From the NCBI GenBank assembly GCA_021604545.1, contig BQJE01000002.1, positions 1 to 64,000 on the forward strand: a stretch of 64,000 nucleotides of DNA. The letters are read 5' to 3'. The position numbers and the translations under genes are program-made. Under the pieces are notes generated by a model. That model saw only the letters and a program-made list of their open reading frames with translations. It was not told where the DNA came from and made no database searches. Positions 27,244 through 36,623 of the stretch are shown here, one piece after another (position 1 is the stretch's first letter; each line of letters begins with the position of its first letter). The stretch is from Micavibrio sp. GTDB taxonomy: Bacteria > Pseudomonadota > Alphaproteobacteria > Micavibrionales > Micavibrionaceae.

Positions 27244-28317
27244 ATGACCGCCCGGAAAGTCTATACCGCCATTGGCCTGATGTCCGGCACGTCGCTGGAT
27301 GGCGTGGATGCGGCTGTGATTAAGACAGACGGGGTGGATGCGCAGGCGCTGGAATTTGTCAGCGTGGCTTATGAAGAAGGCCTACGGGATAAGCTGCGCG
27401 CCTGTCTCGGGCGTTACGATAGGGATGCCGCGGATATGCAGGAGGCCGCGCGGGCGATGACGCAGGTTCATATTGAGGCGGTGGGCAGGCTTGAGCAGGC
27501 GGGCGGGGCGGATGTGATTGGTTTTCATGGCCAAACAACATTACATAATCCAAAAGAGAGCGTGACGGTTCAGATCGGCGATGCTGCGTTGTTAGCGCAC
27601 GAAACCGGGATTGATGTGGTGAGTGATTTTCGCAGCGCTGATGTTGCGGCCGGCGGGCAGGGCGCACCGTTTTTGCCGCTCTATCACCAGGCGCGGGCGG
27701 CGGATATGGAGAAGCCCGTGGCGATTGTGAATATCGGCGGGGTGGCGAATGTCACATGGATTGGTGAGGGCGCGGAGGATATTGTCGCGTTTGATACAGG
27801 GCCGGGTAATGCGTTACTTGATGATTTTGTGCGGGGACGGACGGGGCAGGATTTTGACGAAGGTGGGGCGCTGGCCGATTCCGGGCACAGCGTCGATTAC
27901 TTGTTAGAGAAATGGTATGCACATCCTTATTTCAAACAAAAGCCGCCGAAATCTCTGGACCGCAATGCGTGGGATGTCGGCGATCTGTCGGATTTAAATG
28001 ACGCGGATGGCGCGGCGACGCTGTCGGTATTTACGGCAGAAACGATTATTGCTGCGCTCGATCATATGCCGCAAAAACCGCAGGCGTGGTATGTCACCGG
28101 CGGCGGGCGCAAGAATAAAATGATCATGCAGTATTTGAAAACGCACCTTAAGAACGTCGCGCCCGTGGAAGATTTGGGGTGGAACGGTGACGCGCTGGAA
28201 GCCGAAGGTTTTGCGTATCTGGCGGTGCGGAGTTTGCTGGGCCTGCCGCTGTCGGTGCCGGGAACCACGGGCGTGCCTGCGCCCCTGACGGGCGGGGTGT
28301 TCACCAAATGCGCATAG
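27244..28317 (+). CDS. anmK: Anhydro-N-acetylmuramic acid kinase
   Basis: A 357-residue sugar kinase of the ASKHA fold. The phosphate-1 motif [14 protein letters not shown] (residues 11-24) and AFDTGPGN are diagnostic. It converts anhydroMurNAc to MurNAc-6-phosphate in cell-wall recycling. Full length. The stop overlaps the following Sua5-type gene by 10 bp. Confidence 0.96.
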   Translation: MTARKVYTAIGLMSGTSLDGVDAAVIKTDGVDAQALEFVSVAYEEGLRDKLRACLGRYDRDAADMQEAARAMTQVHIEAVGRLEQAGGADVIGFHGQTTLHNPKESVTVQIGDAALLAHETGIDVVSDFRSADVAAGGQGAPFLPLYHQARAADMEKPVAIVNIGGVANVTWIGEGAEDIVAFDTGPGNALLDDFVRGRTGQDFDEGGALADSGHSVDYLLEKWYAHPYFKQKPPKSLDRNAWDVGDLSDLNDADGAATLSVFTAETIIAALDHMPQKPQAWYVTGGGRKNKMIMQYLKTHLKNVAPVEDLGWNGDALEAEGFAYLAVRSLLGLPLSVPGTTGVPAPLTGGVFTKCA

Positions 28318-29288
28318 TTACAGCGATTGAGGATTCCATTCAGGAGGCCGCTTCCATCCTAAAGGAAGGCGGCCTTGTGGCGTTTCCGACCGAGACGGTT
28401 TACGGCCTTGGTGCCAATGCGCTGGATGGGAAGGCTGTGGCGCGAATTTTTGAAGCCAAGGGACGTCCGCAATTTAATCCGTTGATTGCCCATGTGAGTG
28501 ATGCTGACCAAGCGGCGGCGCTGGTTGTTTTTAATGAGTGGGCGGAAATTGCTGCGCATCATTTTTGGCCGGGGCCGCTGACACTGATTTTACCGCGCAA
28601 AAGTGATTGTGCAGTGAATGAGCTGGTGAGCGCCGGGCTGGAGACGATCGCGGTGCGGGTGCCATCACATCCAGTGGCGCTAAAACTTTTGCAGGCGGCA
28701 GGTGTCCCTGTTGCGGCACCGAGCGCCAATGTTTCCGGGACACTTTCGCCCACAACGCCGCAGCATGTTGCAGAAGGTTTGGGCGACAAGGTCGATATGA
28801 TTTTGGCAGCTGGGGCGTGTGATGTTGGGTTGGAATCGACGGTGCTGGATTTGTCGGGTGATGTTCCTGTGGTTTTACGGCCGGGCGCGGTGACGGCGGA
28901 AGATTTGTCACGCGTGCTGGAATGCGATGTGGTGGTTGAAGATGGGGATACGGACAAACCCAAATCGCCGGGCATGATGCTCAAACATTACGCGCCGTCT
29001 ATTCCCGTGCGGATGAATGCGATTGATCTGGAGCCGGGTGAGGCCCTATTGGCGTTTGGATCGGATCAGTTCATGGGGGTGAACGGAGGAGGTGCCGCAA
29101 AAGATTTACCGGAAACGCAGCGGCGGAATTTAAGTGAGGATGGTGACCTCAATGAGGCCGCCGCAAATTTATTTGCAATGCTGCGGGCGCTGGACAGGCC
29201 GGAGCATAAAGCTATTGCGGTGATGGCGGTGCCGGATCAGGGGTTGGGTGTGGCGATCAATGATCGTCTGAAAAGGGCTGTGTCTTAA
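28308..29288 (+). CDS. ywlC: L-threonylcarbamoyladenylate synthase (Sua5/YwlC type)
   Basis: 326 residues: a YrdC domain (~1-205; PTETVYGLGANA, the APSANVSG region) plus the C-terminal Sua5 domain. It makes threonylcarbamoyl-AMP for t6A37 of ANN-decoding tRNAs. KSPGMMLKHYAP is the conserved linker motif between the domains. Coupled to anmK by overlap. Confidence 0.95.
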   Translation: MRIVTAIEDSIQEAASILKEGGLVAFPTETVYGLGANALDGKAVARIFEAKGRPQFNPLIAHVSDADQAAALVVFNEWAEIAAHHFWPGPLTLILPRKSDCAVNELVSAGLETIAVRVPSHPVALKLLQAAGVPVAAPSANVSGTLSPTTPQHVAEGLGDKVDMILAAGACDVGLESTVLDLSGDVPVVLRPGAVTAEDLSRVLECDVVVEDGDTDKPKSPGMMLKHYAPSIPVRMNAIDLEPGEALLAFGSDQFMGVNGGGAAKDLPETQRRNLSEDGDLNEAAANLFAMLRALDRPEHKAIAVMAVPDQGLGVAINDRLKRAVS

Positions 29289-29337
29289 AAAAGGTTTTTC
29301 TACTCATTATATTATTTTACATAACTTAAACTCTTTT

Positions 29338-29358
29338 CCTTCCCTCTACGAGGGAAGG
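29338..29358. terminator. Hairpin repeat (copy 2)
   Basis: CCTTCCCTC-TAC-GAGGGAAGG, a perfect 9-bp stem, similar to 25869-25887. It lies between convergent genes (Sua5-type and DUF2306), where a bidirectional terminator would fit. Confidence 0.5.
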
Positions 29359-29386
29359 AGGTGGGGGCGTTTTGTGGTAAAGATTA

Positions 29387-30109
29387 TCAGTGAGGTGGGC
29401 CTTTGTCAGAAGTTTCCTTTTTGCTTTCTGGCAGAAACACATCCCGCAGTTTATCCCAACCCAGAAATTGGCCGCGATGGCTGGTCGTCATAATGTAAAT
29501 TTGCGCGACGATGATATTTGGAACCCATGCAAACCAACTGCGCATTGCCATATGGATCTTCATGTCGAGGTCAGGAAAAATCATGACCAGGGACACTGCC
29601 CAGAATCGAACGGTAAGAAAAGCGAAGGCGAAGGCAAAACTGCGGATCATCCAGCGGCGGTGAGAAATAAAATCCCTGGCGCGAATTTTTTTGTAAGCGA
29701 TGAATGTTGTTGTAAACCAAAGTGTTCCTAACAGGCCAAACCCGAATTTTGCAAACAGCGCTGTATTGGCCAAAGCCAGCATGACGCCGACAACAGAGCT
29801 GGACATGGCGCCGATCACATAAATTTTTCCCATCTGGCGATGCAGCCAGAGGTGGTTGTTGCGAAATTGTTCATGCAGCAAAGCGGGGCCCAGCGCCATA
29901 GGTGGTATTGCCAATACGATATGCAGCCAGAGCAGGATATTGTTATAAAGCTGGTTTTCAAAAAACGGCGCAGACAGACGCTCGTAAGTGAAGTAGTCAT
30001 GGATAACAAGCGCCTTAATGGCAAAGGGAATAGCAAAAACCACGCCGAGCAGTACAAAAAACCACCCCCACGAGGCTGAAAAAAAGTCTGTTCTTTTTCG
30101 CTTACCCAT
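29387..30109 (-). CDS. DUF2306-type integral membrane protein
   Basis: 240 residues with about six transmembrane segments. Conserved family features are HRQMGKIYVIG after the third helix and SHRRWMIRSFA near residue 155. No function is established for the family; the histidines and haem-like spacing only suggest redox or metal binding. The C-terminal tail is hydrophilic. It is divergent from the small secreted protein gene at 30172. Confidence 0.78.
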   Translation of the reverse strand: MGKRKRTDFFSASWGWFFVLLGVVFAIPFAIKALVIHDYFTYERLSAPFFENQLYNNILLWLHIVLAIPPMALGPALLHEQFRNNHLWLHRQMGKIYVIGAMSSSVVGVMLALANTALFAKFGFGLLGTLWFTTTFIAYKKIRARDFISHRRWMIRSFAFAFAFLTVRFWAVSLVMIFPDLDMKIHMAMRSWFAWVPNIIVAQIYIMTTSHRGQFLGWDKLRDVFLPESKKETSDKGPPH

Positions 30110-30171
30110 GACGAACCTCTTATTTATGGTACTGTATAACGAGTAATATTAATAATTCATGAGTCTTCAGA

Positions 30172-30600
30172 ATGAAAAAGCCCTGTTTATATATTTTGAC
30201 GGTTTTGCTTGTTGGTATTGGTTTTTCGGCCCAGGCTCAGGAAATGGAGCAGCAAGAGGAAAGCCCGTATCAGCAATATTCAAAGGCCGTAGCGATTGGT
30301 GCCAGAATTGATGCTTATGGCGCTTATTGCGAGCTTGAAACGCAGTTGGGCTCAGTTTTGCGTGAAAAGGCGAAGAAAGAAGGGGTTCAAGAGCCTGAAG
30401 ACGAAAGCCTGCAAATCATACAGGAAACGGTTTACGAAGAATCCATGAAAGAGCTTCAGGAACGCAATGTGGAGTGCAAGGATATTGGTTTTTTGCTGGA
30501 AAAGCTGGATCTCATGAAGATGCTCAAAGAGACGACGAACTCAATTAATGGCGAGGATTCCGAGGAAGTTATTGAAACAACGCCTGCTGATCCTCTATAA
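30172..30600 (+). CDS. Small secreted protein of unknown function
   Basis: A 142-residue protein with a clear signal peptide (cleavage after AQA, residue ~22). The mature part is acidic and helical, with two cysteines (residues ~49 and ~102) that could form a disulfide. No family recognised. The next gene starts 7 bp downstream, so it may be co-transcribed with the epimerase. Confidence 0.7.
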   Translation: MKKPCLYILTVLLVGIGFSAQAQEMEQQEESPYQQYSKAVAIGARIDAYGAYCELETQLGSVLREKAKKEGVQEPEDESLQIIQETVYEESMKELQERNVECKDIGFLLEKLDLMKMLKETTNSINGEDSEEVIETTPADPL

Positions 30601-30606
30601 GGGGTC

Positions 30607-31620
30607 ATGAAAAAGATACTGGTAACAGGAGCGGCAGGTTTTATCGGCTTTCACTATACGCAACGTTTGTGTGAGCAGGGCTATGAGGTGCTCGGTATTG
30701 ATAACCTCAATGATTATTATGATCCGGCATTAAAGCAGGCGCGGCTAGACCAGTTGGAAGCGTTGGAGAATTTTTCATTTAGAAAAATTGATCTGGCTGA
30801 TAGCAAGTCTATAGAAGAAGTTTTTTTATCTTTTAAGCCGGAAATGGTCGCACATCTAGGTGCGCAAGCGGGCGTGCGTTATTCGCTGGAAAATCCGCAA
30901 GCCTATATCGATAGCAATATTGTTGGTCTCACGAATATTTTGGAAGGGTGCCGCCACAATGATGTGAAGCACCTTGTTTTTGCATCTTCCAGTTCAGTTT
31001 ACGGCGCGAATAAAAAAGTTCCGTTTTCAACGGAGGATAATGTCGATCACCCGGTTAGCCTTTATGCCGCAACGAAAAAGGCGGGTGAGTTGATGGTGTA
31101 TTCTTACGCGCATCTTTACGGCACTCCGTCGACGGCTTTGCGGTTTTTTACGGTCTATGGCCCGTGGGGACGGCCGGACATGGCGTATTTTAAATTTGTG
31201 AAGGCTATTTATGAGGGCAAGGCGATTGATGTCTATAACAACGGCGATATGAAGCGCGACTTTACTTATATTGATGACATCACTGAAGCGTTGATGCGGC
31301 TGGTGGATAAAACGCCGGCGGCGGATGAGAATGGTGCGCCGTATAAACTCTATAATATTGGTAATAATAGCCCGGAAGATTTGATGGTTCTGATTTCCAT
31401 GATCGAAGAAGAGGTTGGTGTTGAGGCAGAAAAGAATATGTTGCCAATGCAGCCGGGTGATGTGTATGAGACTTATGCCGATACGGATGACCTGGAGCGG
31501 GATATTGGGTTTAAGCCGTCAACGCCGCTGAAAAAAGGCCTGCAGGAATTTGTGAAGTGGTATAGGGATTATTACAACATGGGCAACAAACCGGTATTAA
31601 AGCAGGCGGGAAATGAATAG
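30607..31620 (+). CDS. UDP-glucuronate 4-epimerase-like NAD-dependent epimerase
   Basis: A 337-residue extended SDR enzyme. The NAD motif GAAGFIGF is at residues 8-15. The NDYYDPALKQARL segment is typical of UDP-glucuronate 4-epimerases, and the catalytic SSS and YAATK are present. It would supply UDP-galacturonate for surface polysaccharide. AAGGGG precedes the start. It overlaps the sterol-desaturase gene by 8 bp. Confidence 0.88.
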   Translation: MKKILVTGAAGFIGFHYTQRLCEQGYEVLGIDNLNDYYDPALKQARLDQLEALENFSFRKIDLADSKSIEEVFLSFKPEMVAHLGAQAGVRYSLENPQAYIDSNIVGLTNILEGCRHNDVKHLVFASSSSVYGANKKVPFSTEDNVDHPVSLYAATKKAGELMVYSYAHLYGTPSTALRFFTVYGPWGRPDMAYFKFVKAIYEGKAIDVYNNGDMKRDFTYIDDITEALMRLVDKTPAADENGAPYKLYNIGNNSPEDLMVLISMIEEEVGVEAEKNMLPMQPGDVYETYADTDDLERDIGFKPSTPLKKGLQEFVKWYRDYYNMGNKPVLKQAGNE

Positions 31621-32533
31621 AGCAAAACACATACTCTCTTATCTTACCTGGCCGGGGCTGCTTTTGATTTGTCTTAGCATTACGGCCTATGGATTTTCGC
31701 AAGACATGATGATGCGGTTTTTTAATCTGGCCTATCTGTTTTTGATTGTGAGTTTGTATTTTCTTGAACGCGCTATGCCGCATGAGCGCAAATGGCTGGA
31801 AGTGGATGGACAGACGATTGCTAATATTGCCCATACCCTGACCAGTAAGGGTACAGTGCAGATCTTGCTGATCTTTGGTGGGGTGATTGGGATTGCGGGC
31901 CTTTTGGAATCCGATGCGCTGGATTACGGGTTGTGGCCGATGGACTGGCCGTTATGGCTGCAAATTGCGTTGGGTGTTGTGGCATCGGAATTTGCGCTTT
32001 ACTGGGCGCACCGCCTTGCGCATGAATGGCCATTTCTCTGGCGGTTTCATGCCATCCATCATTCGGTGGTGAAGCTTTGGTTTGTGAATACCGGGCGGTT
32101 TCATTTTGTAGATAGCCTGATCAGCGTTGTCATGGGGATTGTGCCTCTGGTGATACTGGGGGCGTCGATGGAGGTGATTCAGTGGCAGGCGGCGATCACG
32201 GCGTTTATCGGTATGCTCACCCATTGCAATGTCGAGATGCGCTTTGGCGTGCTGTCATGGGTGTTTAACACACCGGGGCTGCATCGCTGGCATCACAGCC
32301 GCAAGCTTGAAGAGGGCAATCGTAATTACGGCGAGAATGTCATAATCTGGGATCAGATTTTTGGCACTTATATCAATCCAAAGCACCGCCCGCCGAGCAA
32401 TATCGGCATTGGTGATTTTATGCCGGAAAAGTTTATACATCAATTGATGTGGCCGTTTTTGAATGAGCGGCAGAAAGAAGCCATCCAGAAAAAATTCCCT
32501 GAAGGGATGCATTTCAAGCAGGCGGCGGAGTGA
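31613..32533 (+). CDS. Sterol desaturase / fatty acid hydroxylase superfamily protein
   Basis: A 306-residue membrane protein with di-iron histidine boxes: HRLAHE, HAIHH and HRWHHSR. About four hydrophobic segments surround the boxes. Members oxidise lipids (sterols, hopanoids, fatty acids, carotenoids). Overlap with the epimerase gene suggests a role in envelope lipid or glycolipid modification, but the substrate is unknown. Confidence 0.88.
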   Translation: MNRAKHILSYLTWPGLLLICLSITAYGFSQDMMMRFFNLAYLFLIVSLYFLERAMPHERKWLEVDGQTIANIAHTLTSKGTVQILLIFGGVIGIAGLLESDALDYGLWPMDWPLWLQIALGVVASEFALYWAHRLAHEWPFLWRFHAIHHSVVKLWFVNTGRFHFVDSLISVVMGIVPLVILGASMEVIQWQAAITAFIGMLTHCNVEMRFGVLSWVFNTPGLHRWHHSRKLEEGNRNYGENVIIWDQIFGTYINPKHRPPSNIGIGDFMPEKFIHQLMWPFLNERQKEAIQKKFPEGMHFKQAAE

Positions 32534-32594
32534 AGGGGTTTCTTTTCTATGGGTTGGTTGCTATAGGTAAATGATTAAGTAAAGGAGTATTGAT

Positions 32595-32873
32595 ATGACA
32601 GAGCCGAATGTGGAGCTTGATCAAAAGGCTTTTGATGAAATTATGAAGGATTATGTCTTTGGTCTTAGTGAAGACGAAAGAAGGCACAGTAATAGAGGAA
32701 GGTGTTGTGGTTGTAAGGCAGGCGATTACGATGAAAAAGAGTCGCTAGGGGGAACTTTTGTTAGGTGTACAAACCCGGATTCGGAATATTATAAACAGCA
32801 AAGATACAGGGCTGATGGTTGTGGTGAGTTTGTGCGCGACATGGGCTCTATTTCGGAAGTGATACCAAAATAA
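32595..32873 (+). CDS. Small cysteine-rich protein, unknown
   Basis: 92 residues with five cysteines: CC-G-C near residues 37-40, then single Cys near 58 and 76, which could form a metal site. No signal peptide or membrane segment. AAAGGAG lies just before the ATG, which supports expression. No family recognised. It sits between the sterol-desaturase gene and gmd. Confidence 0.6.
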   Translation: MTEPNVELDQKAFDEIMKDYVFGLSEDERRHSNRGRCCGCKAGDYDEKESLGGTFVRCTNPDSEYYKQQRYRADGCGEFVRDMGSISEVIPK

Positions 32874-32920
32874 ATCTCTTTGATTCTTGCGATTTTTGGC
32901 TCATACGCTAGGATGGGCGT

Positions 32921-33979
32921 ATGACACAACGTAAGCGTGCATTAATCACAGGAATTACAGGCCAGGATGGATCTCTCCTGGCTGAATTTTTACTGGAAAA
33001 GAGCTATGAGGTTCACGGTCTGGTCCGTTGGGATTCTGTTGACACAACCCAAAGAATAAAAAAACGAAGCGGATCGTATCAAAATTTATATTTGCATTTT
33101 GCGGATATGAATGACGCGCAGACGATCACGCGCCTCATAAAAGAAACCCGCCCTGATGAAATTTATAACCTCGCGGCGCTGACCCATGTGCAGGTGAGCT
33201 TTGAAACCCCGGCGGCGGCGCTGGAGACCAATGCGCTCGGCACGCAATATGTACTGGAGGCTGTGCGGCTTTTGGACATGGAAAATGACGTGCGGATTTA
33301 TCAGGCTTCTAGCTCGGAAATGTTCGGCTCGATCCCGGCCCCACAAAATGAGGCCTCGCCTTTTGCGCCGTGCAGTCCCTATGCGATTGCCAAGCTGACA
33401 GCGTACTGGATGGCGCGGATGTATCGGGATGCGTATGGTTTGCATGTTTCGAACGGAATTTTGTTCAATCATGAAAGCCCGGTGCGCGGCGAGGATTTTG
33501 TCACCCGCAAAATCACCAAGGCGGTGGCGGCGATTGAAGCCGGACAGCAGGATGTTTTGGCGCTGGGAAATCTCGAGTCTGTGCGCGATTGGGGTCATGC
33601 GCGTGATTACATTGAGGGCATCTGGCTGATGCTGCAACAGGACGCGCCCGATGATTATGTGCTGGCCACCGGCAAGGCACATAGCGTGCGTGAATTTACC
33701 GAGCGTGCTTTTGCCCATATCGGGGTGAAGCTGGTCTGGGAAGGGGAAGGCATTAATGAAATTGGCAAAGATGCTAAAACCGGTAAGGTGTTGGTGAAAG
33801 TTGATCCGGCGCTGTTCCGGCCAAAGGATGTCAATTATTTGCTCGGCGATGCGGCAAAGGCGCAGGAGAAATTGGGGTGGAGTCCGAGGATCAGTTTTGA
33901 TGATCTGGTGAGTGAAATGGTCAATGCCGACCGTGAGGCCCTGCGTAGCGGAGAAGAGCCATGGCAGATGGCTGGTTAG
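32921..33979 (+). CDS. gmd: GDP-mannose 4,6-dehydratase
   Basis: A 352-residue SDR enzyme: GITGQDGS at the NADP site, SSSEMFG with the catalytic Ser/Thr and Glu, and YAIAK with Tyr-Lys. It forms GDP-4-keto-6-deoxymannose. It overlaps the next gene by 19 bp, and the two together make GDP-L-fucose. Full length. Confidence 0.95.
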   Translation: MTQRKRALITGITGQDGSLLAEFLLEKSYEVHGLVRWDSVDTTQRIKKRSGSYQNLYLHFADMNDAQTITRLIKETRPDEIYNLAALTHVQVSFETPAAALETNALGTQYVLEAVRLLDMENDVRIYQASSSEMFGSIPAPQNEASPFAPCSPYAIAKLTAYWMARMYRDAYGLHVSNGILFNHESPVRGEDFVTRKITKAVAAIEAGQQDVLALGNLESVRDWGHARDYIEGIWLMLQQDAPDDYVLATGKAHSVREFTERAFAHIGVKLVWEGEGINEIGKDAKTGKVLVKVDPALFRPKDVNYLLGDAAKAQEKLGWSPRISFDDLVSEMVNADREALRSGEEPWQMAG

Positions 33980-34920
33980 ATACCCCGTATTCCCTTTCAG
34001 GTAAGAAAATCTGGGTGGCCGGCGCGCGCGGCATGGTTGGGTCGGCGGTTGCACGCAAACTATCCGGCAAGAACATTCTGAAAGATGAGAGTGTAGATCT
34101 ACGCGATCAGGTAGCGGTGCACGAATGGGTACAGCAGAACAAACCTGATGTGATTATTCTTGCTGCGGCGAAGGTTGGTGGGATTAAGGCCAATGAAGAT
34201 GCACCGGCGGAATTTCTCTACGATAATTTAATGATTCAAAACAATGTTGTTCACGCCGCCTATGAGGCGGGAGTGGAGAAATTATTGTTTCTTGGCTCGT
34301 CCTGTATTTATCCGCGTGAGGCGGAACAGCCGATTACCGAAGAGGCACTTTTGACCGGAGTGTTAGAGCCGACGAATGAGGCTTATGCCGTTGCCAAAAT
34401 TGCGGGGCTGAAATTATGTGCGGCGTATCGCCAGCAACATGGCTGCGATTTTATTTCGGCCATGCCGTGCAATTTGTATGGCCCGGGCGATAAATTTGAT
34501 CTTGAGGCTTCGCATGTCATTCCGGCGCTGATGATGAAAGCGCATGCGGCGAAAGTTAGTCAGGCGAAGACGCCGGAGGTTTGGGGGAGCGGTAAGCCAT
34601 TGCGTGAATTTTTGTATGTAGATGATCTGGCGGATGCGTTGGTGTTTTTGCTGGAAAATTATTCCGGTGAAAAGCCGGTGAATGTCGGCTCGGGTGCAGA
34701 AATTAGCATTGCCGATCTGGCGGAAATGATTGCGCGAGTCGTTGGCTTTGAGGGTAAGCTGGTTTTTGATAGCTCAAAGCCCGACGGCACGCTGCGCAAG
34801 GTGATGGATAGCTCACGGATTAACAAAGCAGGGTGGCAACCCTCTGTTGCTTTGGGGCAAGGTCTAAAACAGACATATGAATGGTATCTTGAGCACCAGA
34901 AGCAGGCACGCGCCGCTTAA
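33961..34920 (+). CDS. fcl: GDP-L-fucose synthase
   Basis: A 319-residue epimerase/reductase with NADP motif GARGMVGSAV, SSCIYP with the catalytic Ser/Cys, and YAVAK. It converts the Gmd product to GDP-L-fucose for glycan synthesis. The glycosyltransferases that would use it are not in the window. The ATG lies inside the 3' end of gmd. Confidence 0.95.
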   Translation: MADGWLDTPYSLSGKKIWVAGARGMVGSAVARKLSGKNILKDESVDLRDQVAVHEWVQQNKPDVIILAAAKVGGIKANEDAPAEFLYDNLMIQNNVVHAAYEAGVEKLLFLGSSCIYPREAEQPITEEALLTGVLEPTNEAYAVAKIAGLKLCAAYRQQHGCDFISAMPCNLYGPGDKFDLEASHVIPALMMKAHAAKVSQAKTPEVWGSGKPLREFLYVDDLADALVFLLENYSGEKPVNVGSGAEISIADLAEMIARVVGFEGKLVFDSSKPDGTLRKVMDSSRINKAGWQPSVALGQGLKQTYEWYLEHQKQARAA

Positions 34921-34968
34921 GCGGGAATACGCCTGTTAAAGCGGCCGGTTTTTTGGCATACTTAAGCA

Positions 34969-35877
34969 ATGTCTCAGCAATCTACCAATCACATTTTGAT
35001 GATCGAGCCGGCCGAGTTTTACGCCAACCCGGAGACGATGGAAACCAATGTCTATCAGGTTGATGATGCGGGTGAGGATCATCATGATATTTTTCTGCGC
35101 GCACTCGATGAGTTCAGAACCTTTAGGAATAAGATGGTGACAAGCGGCGTGAATGTAACAACAGCGCATGGCCATAAAGGTCGTCCAGATATGCTGTTCC
35201 CCAACTGGGTGGCAACACTTCCCAATGGGAAAATGATGCTGTGCCCGATGCTGAATGAAAACCGACGTGCCGAGCGCGTGCCGGAGATTATCAATGTCCT
35301 GGCAAGATCGTATGACGAAGTCATTGACTGGACAGCGTATGAGCATGACGGGCTTTTTCTTGAGAGTACGGGCAGCATTTGTCTGGATCATATTAACAAG
35401 ATTGTCTATTCGGCGTTGTCCAGACGGACCAGTCGTGAGCTGGTGGAAAAATGGGCGGATTTAATGGGGTATGATGCCGAGATTTTTGATACAATGAGTG
35501 ACCCCAAAAACCCTGATAGCAAGCCTGTTTATCACACGGATCTGGTGATGAATATCGGTACGACGATGGCATCTGTTTGTGCGTCTTGTATTGTCGAAGC
35601 GGATCGGGAGCGGGTTGTAAACAGACTAAAATCTACCCATGAGGTGATGGAGCTGAGCATTGAACAGCTGCGCTCGTTTTGTGGCAATGCTCTGGAAGTG
35701 CAGGGCAGGGATGGAACGAAAATGCTGGCTATATCGGGGGCTGCCCATGATGCTCTAAACAAAGATCAGCTTGAAATGATAGGTCGGCATTATGCCTCTA
35801 TTATTCATAGCCCCCTACCGACTATTGAAAAATATGGCGGTGGATCAGCGCGTTGCCTGCTTCTTGAGGTTTTTTGA
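34969..35877 (+). CDS. ctlX: CtlX-type citrulline/arginine deiminase-family protein
   Basis: A 302-residue protein of the amidinotransferase (pentein) fold. FPNWVATLPNG, the catalytic-His region YHTDLVMNIG, and the C-terminal GGGSARCLLLEVF with the nucleophilic Cys are visible. This end motif is characteristic of the CtlX group (citrulline utilisation hydrolase). The substrate is inferred from family only. It is single, with no arginine-catabolism neighbours. Confidence 0.82.
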   Translation: MSQQSTNHILMIEPAEFYANPETMETNVYQVDDAGEDHHDIFLRALDEFRTFRNKMVTSGVNVTTAHGHKGRPDMLFPNWVATLPNGKMMLCPMLNENRRAERVPEIINVLARSYDEVIDWTAYEHDGLFLESTGSICLDHINKIVYSALSRRTSRELVEKWADLMGYDAEIFDTMSDPKNPDSKPVYHTDLVMNIGTTMASVCASCIVEADRERVVNRLKSTHEVMELSIEQLRSFCGNALEVQGRDGTKMLAISGAAHDALNKDQLEMIGRHYASIIHSPLPTIEKYGGGSARCLLLEVF

Positions 35878-36007
35878 TTTTTATCTTTTTGGTCCCATTG
35901 ACAGGGGCATGACAGATTTGTAACCTGCTGCAATATAAGATTTATGCAGCAAAAGACATAAAAAATTACATTTTACGTAGTGTTTAGGCTTTTGTTGCCG
36001 GGAATTG

Positions 36008-36164
36008 TCACGTGTTGCAGCGTATTGTATCGGCGCAAGCCGGTCTCCTCCCTCCCTCGCAGCGCATGTGATGGTCGAAGCCGGTGTTGTTCCAGCCGGT
36101 GAGGACTTTTTAGGAACCCCACACACCAGAAGCCTCCCGGCCCCACCCGGGGGGTTTCTTTTTT
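36008..36164 (+). ncRNA. Candidate structured small RNA with exposed anti-Shine-Dalgarno tract
   Basis: No gene fills 35878-36177. TCACGTGTTGCAGCG (36008-36022) pairs with CGCAGCGCATGTGA (36058-36071) with few mismatches. Inside, ATCGGC-GCAA-GCCGGT (36029-36044) is a perfect hairpin closed by a GNRA tetraloop. Next to it CTCCTCCCTCCCT (36045-36057) is unpaired and complementary to ribosome-binding sites. A second stem joins GGTGT/GTTCC (36083-36093) to GGAAC/ACACC (36113-36127). A strong terminator follows. This resembles alphaproteobacterial anti-SD sRNAs in general design; I cannot assign a family. Confidence 0.6.
36129..36164 (+). terminator. Strong intrinsic terminator
   Basis: GAAGCCTCCCGG (36129-36140) and CCGGGGGGTTTC (36147-36158) form a 12-bp stem with two G-U pairs and loop CCCCAC, followed by six T. 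It ends the candidate small RNA. Confidence 0.85.
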
Positions 36165-36177
36165 GTACTCGGCGGCT

Positions 36178-36525
36178 CTATCGATTTTTGATGCGGATTG
36201 GCTGAAGTTTCAGGGATTTTCCAGATTCGAATGCAAAAAATCCACGGTTTTTTAGGGTCAGTATGATGACGCTACTATGACCCAGGCAATTAATAACTGA
36301 TATCACGCAGAATTTGAAATCCTGAAGCTCGTAATAGCCATAGGCAAAGCTTATGTACCAAGTGCTGGCCCAGATGATCCAGGTCGGAATAGAAATTTCC
36401 TCGCAGCGAGATTGTGTATTCCATAGGCGTATAAGTTGCGGCACATACCCGCATAAGCCAATGAAAATAACCAAAGAATACAAAAATCCAATCATTAGGA
36501 AATAATAGGGTAACAAGATTAACAT
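36178..36525 (-). CDS. PQ-loop repeat membrane protein
   Basis: About 115 residues with three hydrophobic segments. GYVPQLIRLW is a PQ-loop motif as in SemiSWEET and related small transporters; IPTWIIWASTW continues the repeat. Only one repeat is present, so it would work as a dimer. The start is uncertain: TTG 36546, ATG 36525 and ATG 36495 are in frame, and none has a good ribosome-binding site. Substrate unknown. Confidence 0.68.
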   Translation of the reverse strand: MLILLPYYFLMIGFLYSLVIFIGLCGYVPQLIRLWNTQSRCEEISIPTWIIWASTWYISFAYGYYELQDFKFCVISVINCLGHSSVIILTLKNRGFFAFESGKSLKLQPIRIKNR

Positions 36526-36623
36526 AACGTAAAATATGCAAGGCAAATCAAGGATGTATATTTTACATAATTAAATGCAAGGAGAGAGTTAGCGGCTGTG
36601 CAGTTTGTTTAAGCCACCATATT

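Noticed and set aside
33086..34054. 322-residue minus-strand ORF opposite gmd/fcl
   Set aside because: Antisense shadow; gmd and fcl have all catalytic motifs in the plus frame.
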